From NCBI GenBank assembly GCA_030737875.1, contig CM060920.1, forward strand, positions 482,638,861 through 482,702,860: a stretch of DNA of 64,000 bases, read 5' to 3'. The notes below the pieces were generated by a model that saw nothing but the letters and a program-made list of their open reading frames with translations, had not been told where the DNA came from and did not search any database. The translations under genes were made by a program, and so were the position numbers. Positions 35,930 to 48,860 of the stretch are shown piece after piece (the first letter of the stretch is position 1; each line of letters starts with the position of its first letter). This DNA comes from Allium sativum. Lineage: Eukaryota; Streptophyta; Magnoliopsida; Asparagales; Amaryllidaceae.

Positions 35930-37578
35930 CCATTTAATATGGATTATACTTCCGAACATAATTCCATAAAACGAAAACCGTTCAACATACATATATATCA
36001 AACATTGATTATAATATATTTAGTGTTTTTTTCATAGATTTGGATGGATAATGTATGTATATGTGTGTATATATATATATATATTCACGCAGATAACATA
36101 GTTATTATTCCTTTATTTTTATTATTATTAAATTCAATGTTAAATGTTTTGGCTTAAGCTAACAAACAAAACAATCCTTTTTGCGTTCAATCTTGTAATA
36201 AGATTTCAAATCTTACAAAAATGTCATTAAAAGTAATTATTGTAATGATCCCTAAAATATTGGAAAGAGGAAGAAACATATTTCAAATCATAAGAAATAT
36301 ATAATATGTATGTTTTTGAAATGGTTGATGTAAGTTAGGCACAAACATATATAAATCTATACTGGTACATGAATTTATACAATCCTTTCCTTTTTGTTTT
36401 TGTATATATTTCTTATTGATTTCAAATAATGTCTTTTTATTGAAAAAACAAAAAGGCATATTTACAATGATCAAGTTAGAATGTCCTAAACAAAACTGAA
36501 CATAAACAAGCTTATATCTTTTTAAAAAAACTTACATGAATCACACATCAACACCAAACTATAGACCAGTAATAAATAAACACGTTAACAATGATTTATA
36601 GGACTAATTTCCAGATCTGTGGTGTTTACAACGACTACCATACATTTAAACACAAGTATATGCAATAATATGAACAATCTAATAAGCCTACAAAATAATA
36701 ATATACAAACCACAATTATTCTTTCAGATATGACAAAAACTATAACCGTTTGATGAACATCTAGGAATATATTTCTAATTTAATACAAACGAAGCAATCA
36801 GAATATTGTAAACTATTTAAATAGATTTCCCACTCACTTGAAAGCATCCAATTCTTAATCTGAATAGTCTTTTAGGCCTACAGTTCCTAAATTCTTACAG
36901 ATCTGTAATTATTCTGAAAAGGGGAAACTTTTAGATCTTTAGATTTGCAAGAAAATAAGAAAAGAGGGAAGAAATCTGATGAAGAAGAACCTAAACGCCA
37001 ATCCATACCCTTTTCCACTTGAATCTGATTAATCTCCTTAAATCTATATTATTTATGTTTGATTATTTTTGTATAAGAATATATTTTGTTTTAGAATCTA
37101 TTTGAGGAGATAAGAAATGGAAGAGCTTCGTTGTTGTTCTCTTAAATATGTGGAAAAGAATGGGGGACTAACCTTTTATTTATAGGAGCTAAAATGTCCA
37201 TGAACCATTAGATTAGTTTTCATAATAATCTGTCCATTCATTATATAAATATCATATTAAAACCTAGGCGTCAGGCAGTTCCAAGATGCATGGGATCGAC
37301 CTAGAGGTTGACTTGGCTGTCTCGGTGGCTAAGCATTAATTGCTTACCTTATATATTTTATTCCATTTTAATTATTTTCGTCCTTTTCATATTTCGTTTG
37401 TAACTTCTTCACGCGAACTCCATTCACGAAACTCCAAACATGAAAGTTGACAAGAATTCCATGATGAACGCAACAGTCCAAGTTTCATGGTCGAATTCCA
37501 TCGTTTGTAGAAATTACTATATTTGTAAATATAATAAAATAACTAATTTATTTATTGTCAAAATTCCGGGTTGTTACA
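35342..37578 (-). mobile_element. 5' LTR of X, part 3 (U3 side)
   Basis: The last kilobase (36583-37578) aligns with 2936-3928. It ends CCGGGTTGTTACA at 37578. On the minus strand a TATA box (CCTATAAATAAAAGG) lies about 390 bp in (37178-37192), with a donor-like CAAGTGAGT near 36840. The left part holds a TG/TA-rich run (35655-35695) and a (TA)n run (35876-35926). No host gene is visible. Confidence 0.65.
35876..35926. repeat. (TA)n microsatellite
   Basis: About 25 uninterrupted TA dinucleotides. The 69-residue ORF across it is an artefact of the repeat. Confidence 0.95.
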
Positions 37579-37636
37579 CCGAACCCACAGAAGGGGTATT
37601 GACCTGGGGGTCGACCGCCCTTTTATGGAAGAAATC
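37579..37636. other. Short leftover between X and Y
   Basis: Fifty-eight bases with ATTGACCTGGGGGTCGACC recall the GTCGAC cluster of LTRs A/C/D. It may be the remnant of an older LTR into which X and Y inserted. It is too short to be sure. Confidence 0.3.
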
Positions 37637-38911
37637 TGTAACAATCCGGATTTTCAGAACCAATTTAAATTTTTTATTTTAGCAATATTAATGGATTTTG
37701 AATATTTAAAATGATTTATTTTAAATAATGATGATTAAAAAATTATTTTTATCGAAGTTAGAACATATAATTTTATTTTAATTATAAAACGAGCCTGAAA
37801 TGGCGCGGTAGTTTGAAAATTCGATTTTAAATTTCAAATGAATTTACATGATTCAAATTAAATCGAATTTCTATAAAACTAGAAATATTTAAATCTGTTT
37901 AATTATATCTTTCTAACAAGTGTGAAAAATCTAGAATTCACAATGAGAATTAAAAGTTATGTCCAGTTTAAAATTTAGAATAGTCGCTATGGAATTTATA
38001 TATATTTTATATAATATATAGCCCTTGAAAATAAACACTTTGCAAACGACCTCTGTTTTCGACGAAACCACTTTTGTTCGATCCGGAATGTCAAATTATT
38101 GCTAGATCCAATTTTTAGAATTTTTGGAATTAATATGTGAGCGTTGTGTATTTAAACGCGTTTGGTAAATTCAGTTTGAATTTAATCAACTGGAAAATGA
38201 CCATTTCTCAAACGGTCTCCAAATTCAACGAAATTAGTTTTGTTAGGACCGTTTCATCAAAACATAGCTAAATTTATTTTTTTGGAATTTTTGGAGTCAG
38301 TATGTGGCCCCGGTAAATTAAAATGTACATTTAAATTTAATATATATTGATTTATATTTCAATTTTGATAAAAACCGATTAAAATAATCGAATTGGCTAG
38401 CGAAACATATCTCATTGTGTCCGGAATGGGGGTAATTAGTTAGGGACGACAGTCGTTGGGTTTGATTTGGTGTTCAAATCAAAAAACTTACTTTTGAAAT
38501 TAAAAGGAATTCAATTTTTTTAATATAAAATCGCCTACCCCTCTTCCCTTTCTATCTTCCCGGCAGTTTAAAAAAAATTAGAGGGTGTGACGGAACCTAA
38601 CCGCCTACCAGAGCTCCAGCGCAGGGCCTCCATTCGCCTGCGACCCCCTCTTTTTTCCCTCTGCCTCCCCCTTCCTTCATTCAAGAAAACCAAACCCCTC
38701 CCCAAGCCCTAACCCCAAATCAAACTGCCATACCCCCTAGTGCCGCCACCTCCGCCTGCAGCTATCTTGACCAACTGCTGCCGCCCTCGGCCCTAACTTC
38801 GACCAACAGGCCCATTCCCTTCGCTAAATATTCAATTTTGCGAAAGTGAAAAGGTGAGTTTTTATGTTATTTTAATTTATTTATATATATATATATATTA
38901 TTTAAAAATAA
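37637..38911 (+). mobile_element. 5' LTR of Y, part 1 (U3, promoter, leader exon)
   Basis: It aligns with 51131-52430. U3 holds two diverged copies of a module of about 180 bp (TTCGACGAAACCACTTTTGT at 38058, TTCGACGAAA-like TTCAACGAAATTAGTTTTGT at 38224). The TATA-like TAATATAAAATCG (38520) is followed by a C/T-rich leader and a very good donor GAAAAG/GTGAGT (GT at 38854-38855; 52382-52383 in the other LTR). The LINE inserted just downstream in the intron-like part. Confidence 0.82.
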
Positions 38912-39038
38912 TTTTTTTTGCAAGGCAAACGGGGTTGAGTGGACCCCTACCACATTTATTTTAAAAAGGAGCAAAAAAGACAAAATTACACACCAACTAG
39001 ATGAAACAACAAACAAATAGAAAAAGCAAGAAAGAAAA

Positions 39039-42000
39039 CTACAAAAACAATTCTAGCCAACCATTAACAAAATTGCTGGCAAAAGGAAAAGTGGAAGCAG
39101 AGAGCTCCTTCCTGATATCATACTTAAGCAAGCTCCAAAGTTCCTCTTTTGCTTTTCTTTTGAGCAAGAAAGCTCTGTTGTTCCTTTCAACCCAAATCAG
39201 CTTCACAAGTTTTTTTATTACAAAGCAGGAAATGTGTATGCAAATCACTTCTCCACCTAGTAGACGTGAGGATAACATGCCACTGGAGTTGCGAAGAAGT
39301 AGGAAAATCAAGGACCCAAAAGATTTCATTGCATTCGAAGAAGAGGTGCTATACAGTTTCTTCACAAATATCACAAAAAAGACACGCCATAGAGATTTGC
39401 ATTCCAATAGAAGACAACTTTTGCCTAATAAGTAACGCACCATGCAATTCTTTCCAAAACATAAAGTTATCTCTTGGAGAAGCATCCTTATTCCAAACTA
39501 ACCTGAACCATTGACACTTTTGCATGTTTTCAAAATCTATAAGCAACTTGTATGCATGATTGATAGAATGCTCCACCTCTTCCTAATAGATACAATTCTG
39601 GTTAGATAATGTAACCGTATAAACGTGGCTGTCCCAAATAAATCTGAGAGCAAAGTTTGAAGTGTAAGGTAGAGAAATTGTTCTTTAAACCATAAAATTT
39701 GACACTAAGGCTCTCCTATGAATTCCAGACTGAATAATGAATTCATGTGGAACCATTGTCGACAGTATAATTCCTTTCCTGATCCAAGGATCGTCCCAAA
39801 AACTGACAGTCCCCGTGCTACCAATGCCGTACTGAATATGTTGTATAACCTTTGCGCGCAATAGCAAAATGTTGCCCTACAACCAACTTGCATTTGTCGG
39901 AACCTCCATGACCCAAAATCCAGAACTTGTAATATTATTCGCCCAAAACCACTTAACCCAAATGTAGTCCTTTCTAGTAATAACAGAGTTAAGTAGTGAG
40001 CTAATCGCTGCAAGATTCCAATGTGACATAGAAAATAGACCGACACCGCCATAACACTTGGGTTTCAATATTTTTTCAAAAGAACACGGAATCAGTTTCC
40101 TATATGAATCTGACCAGTCCAAAGAAAGCGAAGCAACGCCGAAGTAATCATGCAAAGCAACTTTTTAGGTAGAACAAAAGCTCTTGCCCAATATACCGAC
40201 AAAGAGAAGCCAATGCTCTTGACAAGAACCAAACGACCAGCTTGTGACAGAAACCTATTAGCCCATCCATTCAACGCAGAAGTTATTTTGATAAAAAGTG
40301 GTGCACAGTCGAATTTAGTTATTATGGACGTACAAAGTGGCAACCCCAAATATGATGTACCTCGTTCCATAGGCTACATTCCCGGCAACGAGTGAAGAGT
40401 CTTAGAAACAGAACTATTAACACCCGCAAATAAAGCTTTGGATTTTGAACAATTCAATGCGAAGCCCATCATTCTGCGAAAAGCAGCGTGTCAAGAATGT
40501 GCCCTAGCGATGAAACATCCGGTCTTGAAAAAAACAAAAATGTCATCTGAAAAAAGAAGAGTGGAGATAGAAAGGTCCTTACACTTGGGGTGGTATCGGA
40601 TTAATCCATTATCGTAATCTCTCGTAAACAACACCGTCAGAAGTTCCATTACCAAAATAAACAAGTAAGGTGAAATTGGATCTCCCCGGCGGATTCCTTG
40701 TTTGCTCTTGAAATAACAAGTAGCTTTACCATTGTAAACCAAAGAGAAATGCGGGGTGGAGATTCATTGATAAATCCAGGCCACAAAAATCATAGGGAAG
40801 TTCATATTTGTCATAATTCTCATAATGGACTTCCACTGTATAGTGTCATATGCTTTACGAATTTCGAGCTTCATCAAAGCAGTCGGCGGAGCAGAAACTC
40901 TATTATACCCTTTGATAAGCTCATGAGTGAGAATCACATTATCAATAGTGCTACGATCCGGTAAAAATCCTGCTTGATTATTGGAAATCAAAAGAGGAAA
41001 AATAGAAAGAAGCCTGTTCGATATAATTTTGGATATACACTTATAAGTCACATTGCAACAAGAGATTGGTCTAAAGGAGGAGACAGTGTCCGGATGACTG
41101 TTTTTGGGAATAAGAACAAGATTAGTAGTATTTTCCTCCGATAACATTTTGAATTTGTTGAAGAAATTATGGATTGCTTTATAGAAGTCAGACGGTACAA
41201 TATCCCAAGAAGAAAGAAAGAAATTAACGTTAAAGCCATCCAGTCCTCCGCTAGAGCTCTTTTTCACGGAAAATAAGGCCTTTTTGATTTCAGTGTCAGA
41301 AACTTTTGGAGTAAGGGACTCGACTCGGGATGTTGAGAGGTAAGGCAAGTTAACACCGTCAATTACTTCAAGATCCGGAACAAAGGCATCTTTATTACCA
41401 AGTAAATCTAAAAAAAGAGAAGCAATGCCTCTTCCACCCCTTCAGCAGTATTATGATTGATTCCCGCTTCATTTGTTATATTGTGTATAAATTCTTTAGT
41501 CTTTTTTATCTTCACCGCCGCATGGTAAAACTGAGTATTCCTATCCCCTTTATGATTCCACTTTAGCCTGAGTTGCTGCTTTCTCATGCTAGCTTCAGTC
41601 TCAAGAGCTTTATTCAAATCATTGAATATTTTTAATTCTTCCATAGCATAAGACGGGTCATCCAGATTATTATTCATATTGTCTTGGGCTTGCTGCAAAT
41701 TTATTCTTAATTGATCAAAAATATTAGACCCATTACCAAACTTTACTTTTGTCCAGCACCTTAAAGCATGCTTTGTATCTTTAAATTTCCTACATAGGAT
41801 TACCAAAGAAATGAAGAGACCAAGAGAATGAAATTTTACCAGAGTACTCAGGATCACGGATCCAAGAGTTAAAAAATTTGAAACTTTTTTTTTCTCCGCT
41901 CAACGGCAGTCCAGGGGTTATAATGATAGGCGAATGGTCTGAAAGAGTTGTATTCAGTAACTTTGCATGGATAGTAGGCCAGGTTAAAAGGGCTTTATAG

Positions 42001-42616
42001 TTGAGAAAAGCAAGATCAATATTAGTGAAAGTTCGCACTCCACTTCTACTACAATTGTTCCATAAAAATTGAACCCTAGACTTGCTCATTTGAATGAGAT
42101 CCGAGTCTAGAATTGCATAATTAAGCGGCATTATATCCCTAGGTAGCAATGGGACTCCACCATGTTTATCATCAATGCTAAAGCAGCAATTGAAATCCCC
42201 AAGAACAATCCAAGGATAGGAATCTTGTCTAAAGGCAGGCAACGTGCCGAAGAGAATTTGCCTACCAGCGATCGAGTTCTCCGCATATATAATAGTGAGA
42301 TAATACTTTGAGAAATCAGCCGAGTTAGTGACGCAAAAGTGCATAAACTGGTTCGAAGACAAAATGAGATTGAGAGAGAGAAAAGAGGGATTATGAAGAA
42401 CAAGAATACGACCATATGCCGCATGATCCAGGTTATGATGAGGAATCTAAGAGGGATTGATGTAATTAGCAGAAAATAAGGAAAAGGGAAGATTAAGCTT
42501 AGTTTCTAAGATAGCAAAAAGATGAGATTATGTTGATTGATAAGGAATTTAACTTGATCAAGTTTCGTTGAGCTATGAGCTCCTCTTATATTCCATGCCG
42601 CTAAATTGTGACACAT
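39039..42616 (-). pseudogene. LINE ORF2: endonuclease and reverse transcriptase
   Basis: The start ATG at 42616 opens MCHNLAAWNIRGAHS, the usual N-terminus of the plant L1 AP-type endonuclease. The catalytic segments LETK (about 42510, after a frameshift in a T run), GDFNC (about 42190) and SDHSPI (about 41935) are all present. Reverse transcriptase follows (41348-40491) with GLDGFN, FRPISCCN, QAGFLPDRS, KLEIRKAYD and LFSDDIFVF; then SYLGLPL, and a Cys/His region (CLFCDICEE) typical of zf-RVT near 39390-39350. It is broken into at least eight frames by stops and shifts. In the KLEIRKAYD motif a Glu stands where other LINEs have the catalytic Asp (KxD), which alone should disable polymerisation. 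The protein nicks target DNA and copies the element RNA at the nick. Confidence 0.88.
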
Positions 42617-42639
42617 TAATTAAACTGCTGAGAGAGGGA

Positions 42640-44640
42640 TTCTACACGTGCCATGCTCCTCGTTCGAGGAGATTGATAGTCATTTAACTTGGACGAAGAA
42701 GGCAGTTTCTTAGTAGGAGAGGAAATAACAGCTGATAAAGAAGAAGAAGGACAAGAAGTAAAAAGAATAGGTTTGGTGGCCAACCTGGAACTAAGCCAGG
42801 GAAACTATAAGGTGGTTTGTCCGGCACATTGATAGAAGGAATTGAGGAACTAACAGGCAAGATTACGGAAGCAGAAGAAGTTTGCATGGGGTCAAGAGGA
42901 ATGGTTGCAAGAGCATTAAAAATAGGATATTCACGAGTTGTTGGTAGAAGAGGTAAGGAAGGGTCTGATTAAAGAGGCATAACTGAAGAATTTCATTTTG
43001 AAAAGAAACTTCAAACGACAATTCGTCAGCAGATGTGATAGAAAAAGGTAAAGGAAAAGTAATGTGTGGACAAACAGAGGAAATTAACCCAGAAGTGGTT
43101 GTGGGATTTATGACATTGGAAAGAGGAGCATTAACGGGGGATGAATAAACTGGGAGAACATGCACAATAGGAAGAAAGCCTGCATCAAGCTCATGATGTT
43201 CAACATACTCTATGTCAAAACCAACACCTTCTATAGCCTCAAAAATCGCTTCCCTTAACTCTCCATCCTCCATGTCGTCAATGTTAACAAGATCATCACC
43301 TTCATTATCCAGGATTCCAAAGCTGTTATTTATGGGAAGTTGCCCATCCATTTTACCAGACTTTTATTTATTATTGCCTTGCATTACTTTATGAACCGTC
43401 TCACCCTTACTACCTTCATTAATTCCAGACTCAATTACTTGATCAACACTATTCATGACTGTATCTTTTTTCCAGAGACTTCATTCAAACTTTGGCTGCT
43501 AACAGTTGACAATTGCTTCCTAGAAATTATATGTACTTCCCTACCAGCATCCTGCCTTCTCAACGCATTTTGTTACCAACAATTTTTGTTACTTTTGTCT
43601 AAGCTGATCTATTGGGTTGAATAGGAGGCATTTGTTTGCCATAAGTTTTACGCACTTCATCAACACTGCTCGACATTGTCTTTGTATTTAAAACACCAAC
43701 TTTATCCTCCTGAGGTTGATGAGGAGCATTATTTTTCTTCAATTCACTAGACGTCGTGCAACAATTATTTAAAGAATGTCCAAAAGCATTACACGAAGAG
43801 CAAACTTCCGGTCTCCAAACAAACTCAACTCTGACAAACTGAATCATACAGTCTAGCAACTCTACCAGGAATTCATTAGGAAAATCTGAAGTTGGAGTGA
43901 TTTCAACTAAACACTTGGCAAAATGAAGCCTATTAATCTTCTCAGTAGATTCATCCATGCACAAAAACTTTCCTATTCGTGTAGCGAGCCAACTTATGCC
44001 AAGCAGGGACCAACAGTACATCGGGATATTAAACAATCTGATCCACACGGGAACAGCCTTAATTGCGCTGCTTGTGTTCCCGAGAGACGAGTCCCAGCTT
44101 TTAATAATGAAAAGTTTGTTCATCATGACCACCGAGTCAGCTTCGAGAATTCTTCTTCTATCCTCAGCAGAGGACAGATTGAAAAGGAACAAAAATCCAT
44201 TATATTTAACATTCGCTTGGCGTTTAAGCTTCCAGAGGTTGTGCAAATGCGAAATAACAGCGGAGTAAGGAAGCGGCTGATCAAGGAAGAAACCAATGAC
44301 ATAATGTTGCCAATTTAGATCGCCAGCTTGGACAATCTCTTCAGAAGGAACTAATGCATCACCTCCGAAAACAAGAGGGATTTCGGGAGGGAGGAAAGAT
44401 CCAACATTGCGGGGTTTATTGATGAAGAGAGAGTTGAATTTAGGTTTTGGTCCTAGAATGGAAGAGGAAAGAAGGGAAGAAGACAGAGGAGGTGGAGGGT
44501 CAGGGGAGGGTGGGACAGGCGGCAAGATGGGGATGGAAGGCGGCGGAGCAGGTTCTGGGATGGAAAGGGGTACCGTGATTGGGCGGGAAAGTATGAGAGA
44601 GACAGGGTGTGGGTAAAGGTACGGGGATGGTAGTGGACAT
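42640..44640 (-). pseudogene. LINE ORF1: RNA-binding, DUF4283-like plus CCHC
   Basis: The main open stretch ends at a stop at 43599. It has a Pro-rich N-terminus, then a DUF4283-like region (NWQHYVIGFFLDQPLPYSAV to VPVWIRLFNIPMYCW), then a knuckle CSSCNAFGHSLNNC (about 43800-43760) and a Lys-rich tail. An acidic continuation (GILDNEGDDLVNIDDMEDGE, 43320-43250) lies in another frame. The nominal ATG at 44657 lies in LTR Y; the first element ATG is at 44640 in a different frame, so a shift lies in the first codons. ORF1 proteins of plant L1 elements coat the RNA. Confidence 0.8.
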
Positions 44641-45060
44641 TTTTTTATACATAACATTGTTTTATATAGAAAACTGATTTATAAAAATACAATTTTTATA
44701 GAGAAAACTAAATTATAAAAATTTGATTTTTTATACATGTAATAGCTATATTAAAATATGATTTTTATATATATAATAGAGAAATTAAAGTATGATTTTT
44801 ATAATGTAAACATCATAATAAAAATATGATTTTTATATATATAATAATTGAAATAAAAATGTGATTTTTATATATATTAGCATAAAATAAAAATATGATT
44901 TTTAATATATGTAAAGTGCTTTAAAAATGAATTTTTTTAATATATATAACAATAAATAAAAATCTGATTTTTATATATATAGCATTGTATTAAAAATGTG
45001 ATTTCTAAATATATGAAGCGTTATTAAAAATGTGATTTTTTATATAATCTACGTGAAACA
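44641..45060 (+). repeat. A+T tandem array, unit about 45 bp
   Basis: Nine to ten degenerate units have the pattern AAAAATATGATTTTTATATA followed by a short variable part (AATAGAGAAATT, GTAAACATCATA, AGCATTGTATT and so on). The truncated 3' LTR keeps only the first unit (52430-52480). Confidence 0.85.
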
Positions 45061-47199
45061 GATTACATTGGAATCATGATGAAGAATACAACGCGTTGGA
45101 GCAAATCCAAAAACCGTCCAATAAGGACTGACGGGGTGGAAACCAAAGGTGAGAACTCCTTCTCACTCTATTTATTTTACAATTAAAAATATTCTAGGAT
45201 GCAGACGGGGCTTAGAAGACCCTAACACTATTTATTGTACAAACCATCTTGTTTGATTTGAATTATATGGAGTTTAACACTCGAATTCGCACGATCACAT
45301 AAATTTGAAAGCGATGTATGGATATTACCGACACAAGGATTCCATACTCCGCGAATAGCCACTCATGGCGCCGTAAAAGACATTGGGGGTAGTTGAGTAT
45401 TTATTTATTTGGATGTTCTGTGTGATTCGATTGTGGTTGTGAAATTGACTGTATTGTGGTATAATTGATTGGAATTGGTTTTTGTATGGCGCGAGCCAGT
45501 ATTAGGCGAGGGATAAGGCCAGACCTTATTCCGGTTTTAATATTGCGCCGTTATGCTACCGAAATTTTCTAAAATGTGTTAGAAAAAAAAGCTAGTTAAA
45601 AATATTATTTTTAACATATATATGAGACATATAAAATGGCTATGTTATGGAATAAATACTAGTTCGCTAAAAATATTATTTTTAGTTTATAACTGTGATG
45701 AAAATAATTATTTTGGCAATGTATAGAATTTTATAAGCAAAGTTATAAAATTCTATATATTTATTGGATAGTTAAAAATAAGTTTACACATCCATTTTCA
45801 AGTCGGACGACTTGTTTATGCTTGCCTATTTTTGTTAAATCGATTAGGACGATAATTTTTACACATCACCCAAGTGCATAAATAATAATAATTATTTGAT
45901 GGTTGAAACACCATAGGGGTATTGGGATGATATTTGGGTACATTAATCCCAATTGTTTAGTTATATGTCAATCGATTGGTTGACAGACTATTGTGAGCAT
46001 TAATTATTTTTATTAAATGCTTATGCAGTTGTGTGTTGTACTCTGGATGATGGTTGATTTTTTTTTATTGTTGTGATATGCATGTGTCGTATAAAATCCA
46101 TATAAATAAAATTATATGGTAATTGATTGGGTCTACTTCCAATTCAGGAATAAAGAATATTTTAAAATAACGAATAGTGAATATTTTAAAATAACGAATA
46201 TTTTAAAATAATATTCTGTAAAGGATTAAAATATTATTGTGATGTCCGATTTGGGAGGGACATGAAAACATTGAAATGTGTGAAGCCGAGTTGATTAGAT
46301 TTGCGCCATTTTAACATGAACGATATTTATATTGATTTTATTCATTTTTATAATGAATATCGAAAAGGAAATTATTTCAAAATCAGATATTTTGAAAATA
46401 TTATCATATAAATATTATAATGGTAAGGAGTATTCAATTTTGATTTAAAATTGAAAATGAAGTTAGAACCGTTTTAAAATGAATTTATAAACGATTTACA
46501 AAATATGTTTTATATGTAAATCGACGAAATTTATATATTATATATATTGAATGGCCTGAATTGAACGCGACGCGCCACGACATTTCGCGAATTCCACGTT
46601 GACTTCGAATTGATATTACAGGAGATCTGACCATCGGATTCTCCTAAAAACAGAACCGTTGGGTTTATTGAAAAGAGCTTTCCAACGGATATAAGAGATT
46701 TGAAATCTAACGGTTGGATTTGGAATTATGTCCAAATAAAATTTGGAAAAGGATGTTGTAAGTGCAGTTCGATGAACGATTATGGAAATCGTCTAAAAGG
46801 GCCTTAATAAAATTATAAAAAGTATTAGTAATTTCTGTAAAATCATAATAAATGATTTGGCTGAAAAAATCCACTTTTGTAAAGATAAAAAAATATTTTT
46901 ACCAAATTGAACTAGTTATTAACTAGATTTGAAATCCAATAAATTTTAAATAAAATAAATTGGATTTGTGAATGGTTTAAATATAACCAGAAATTTCCAA
47001 CGAACAAATTGGAATGGATTGGAATGGAAATTATCTTCGGAATATTTCGATATTGGATTCCGTGATTATACAGATATTGTTATGGAAATTTGGAAGATAT
47101 ATATATATATATATATTTATTTCCAATACGATATTTGTTGGTTTCAAGATGTGATATTGAATATAAGCCGATATAATTTCTATTCAAAGCCTTGTATTT

Positions 47200-48860
47200 A
47201 GTATCAAATGGGATTTTGGGTTTGTCGTGAAGAGTGTCTTTAATAACAATATTCTTAGACCAAGTTGAGAAAAGAATAAATCTTTTAATTAAGAATTAGA
47301 GAAGTTTACCAATATTATTAATTAATATTTAATTGGAATTGAATTAAGAATGGGATTTTTGGGTTTATCGTGAACTGTATTTTAAATGACATTCGTTCTT
47401 TAACCCAATTAACAGTGAAATGTGATTTGGAATTTATAAATCTTTTATTAAGATTTAATGGAATTTTTCCAAAGTAAAATTTCCAATTTAATAAAATAAA
47501 TTAGGACTGAATGGAATTCGATTTGGTAATAATCGAAGTAAGCTACTATGGAGGAAGACGATTAATATATATGTAATTTAAAAGGCTTTTTTATTATTCC
47601 ATTTATATTATTAGTCGGATACGGAAATCGATATCGATTATGTATTGATCTGGTTTTTCCGTGAAGATTCCATTAATAATGGAATGTGATTTTGGGTTTA
47701 TCGTGAAATGTGTTTTAAAAGACATAGGTTCTTTAACACGGTTAAAGATAGAATTTCATGTCTAACATTGTATTTCGAACTGTATTGTTGATCTCTACTA
47801 AATATATATCTGTTTGGTGGCGGAGAACTTTTTCTCTTTCTAAACACCCTTCTCAGAGACGTACGAGCTAAGAGATTATATATCGGAAGAAATCAATGGT
47901 ACAGTGTAGATTGTCGATGCAACATGTTTGATTTCCCAAAGTTAAATAATCATTAATATTGATTTTTGGGAAGATTAAAACTAAATGCAATTTTAATTAA
48001 TCTTTAATTAGATTGAAATGTGAATGTGATAATTTAAATTATCAAATTTAGGGAATGATCAAGAATAGAGTAACTCCAGGGGATAATTAAATCTTTAATT
48101 AGATTTGAACGGGAAATGGTAATTAATCTTACCAATAACACCGTGGTGTCAGATATGGAGTGTTACCAGTTTTGCTCCATGGGATGAATAGGTAGGGATT
48201 GGGATAATAAAAGAAATGATTACTTCGGTATGGCTCGATAATCCAGACTAGTTTATAAACCTTAATTTGGTTTAAATTGATATCCAAAGGAAGATTAAAG
48301 AATAAATTTAAAAGAATTTATCTTTGATAAAATTAATGGGAAACTTTCCCTAATGATGTGAATATTTGAATAAGATAATATTCTGAATTGGAATGAGGCA
48401 TATGGTGTGCTTTTATAGCACTTGGTTATAAGATACGTGAGTTATTCTGAAAGGCCAGGTTTATACCCATTATGAATAATTTATTCGACGATAAGTCGAT
48501 GACGAAGACGCTAATTGAAGACCGGAGGTCTTCACATCGTTTTGATGATTAATGATGTCTTGATTGGGCTATACACCCAAGACAAGATAATAAATGGTGA
48601 TCATCCAGACATACCTGGAGATCGACCGGATATGCTAGGACCACTCTCCTGTATTGGCCATATAGGACGAGGAATAAGGTGCCTCCGGTTTCGTTCAGAC
48701 CCAAAACGAACTATTAAATGGATGTGTTTCTGAGATTGGATTTTATTCCATTTTGATTGATTTCTATTAAATATATATTTGGTTGGTGACAGAGAATTTA
48801 TTCTCTTGCTTAACACCCTTCTCTGGGACGTACGAGCTTAGAGGTTATATATCGATAAAC
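47200..48860 (+). repeat. Internal repeated modules in LTR Y
   Basis: Type 1: GGGTTTATCGTGAA followed by TTTAA-AGACAT and GTTCTTTAAC, at about 47210, 47351 and 47687. Type 2: about 97 bp with TTAACACCCTTCTCTGGGAC GTACGAGCT at 47791-47885 and 48760-48855. Both are diverged duplications inside one LTR, so the LTR grew partly by internal duplication. Confidence 0.75.

Larger units (their letters stand above)
38912..44640 (-). mobile_element. L1-type LINE, nearly full length, inactive
   Basis: About 5.7 kb, minus strand, inserted in the 5' LTR of Y; LTR sequence resumes at 44641 as judged by 52445-52481. The 3' end shows as a run of T at 38912-38919. The short ATTTTTTT at both edges could be the target duplication. 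It holds ORF1 (DUF4283-like, CCHC) and ORF2 (endonuclease, reverse transcriptase, zf-RVT), both broken. The 5' end appears complete because ORF1 begins at the boundary. Confidence 0.88.

Noticed and set aside
35828..36037. 69-residue ORF with an alternating Ile-Tyr run
   Set aside because: Translation of the (TA)n microsatellite.
39001..39514. Plus-strand ORFs of 144 and 82 residues
   Set aside because: They are opposite the LINE ORF2 end, where the minus strand reads a recognisable zf-RVT region.
43923..44616. Plus-strand ORFs of 131, 103 and 69 residues
   Set aside because: They are shadows of LINE ORF1, which has a DUF4283-like region and CCHC knuckle on the minus strand.
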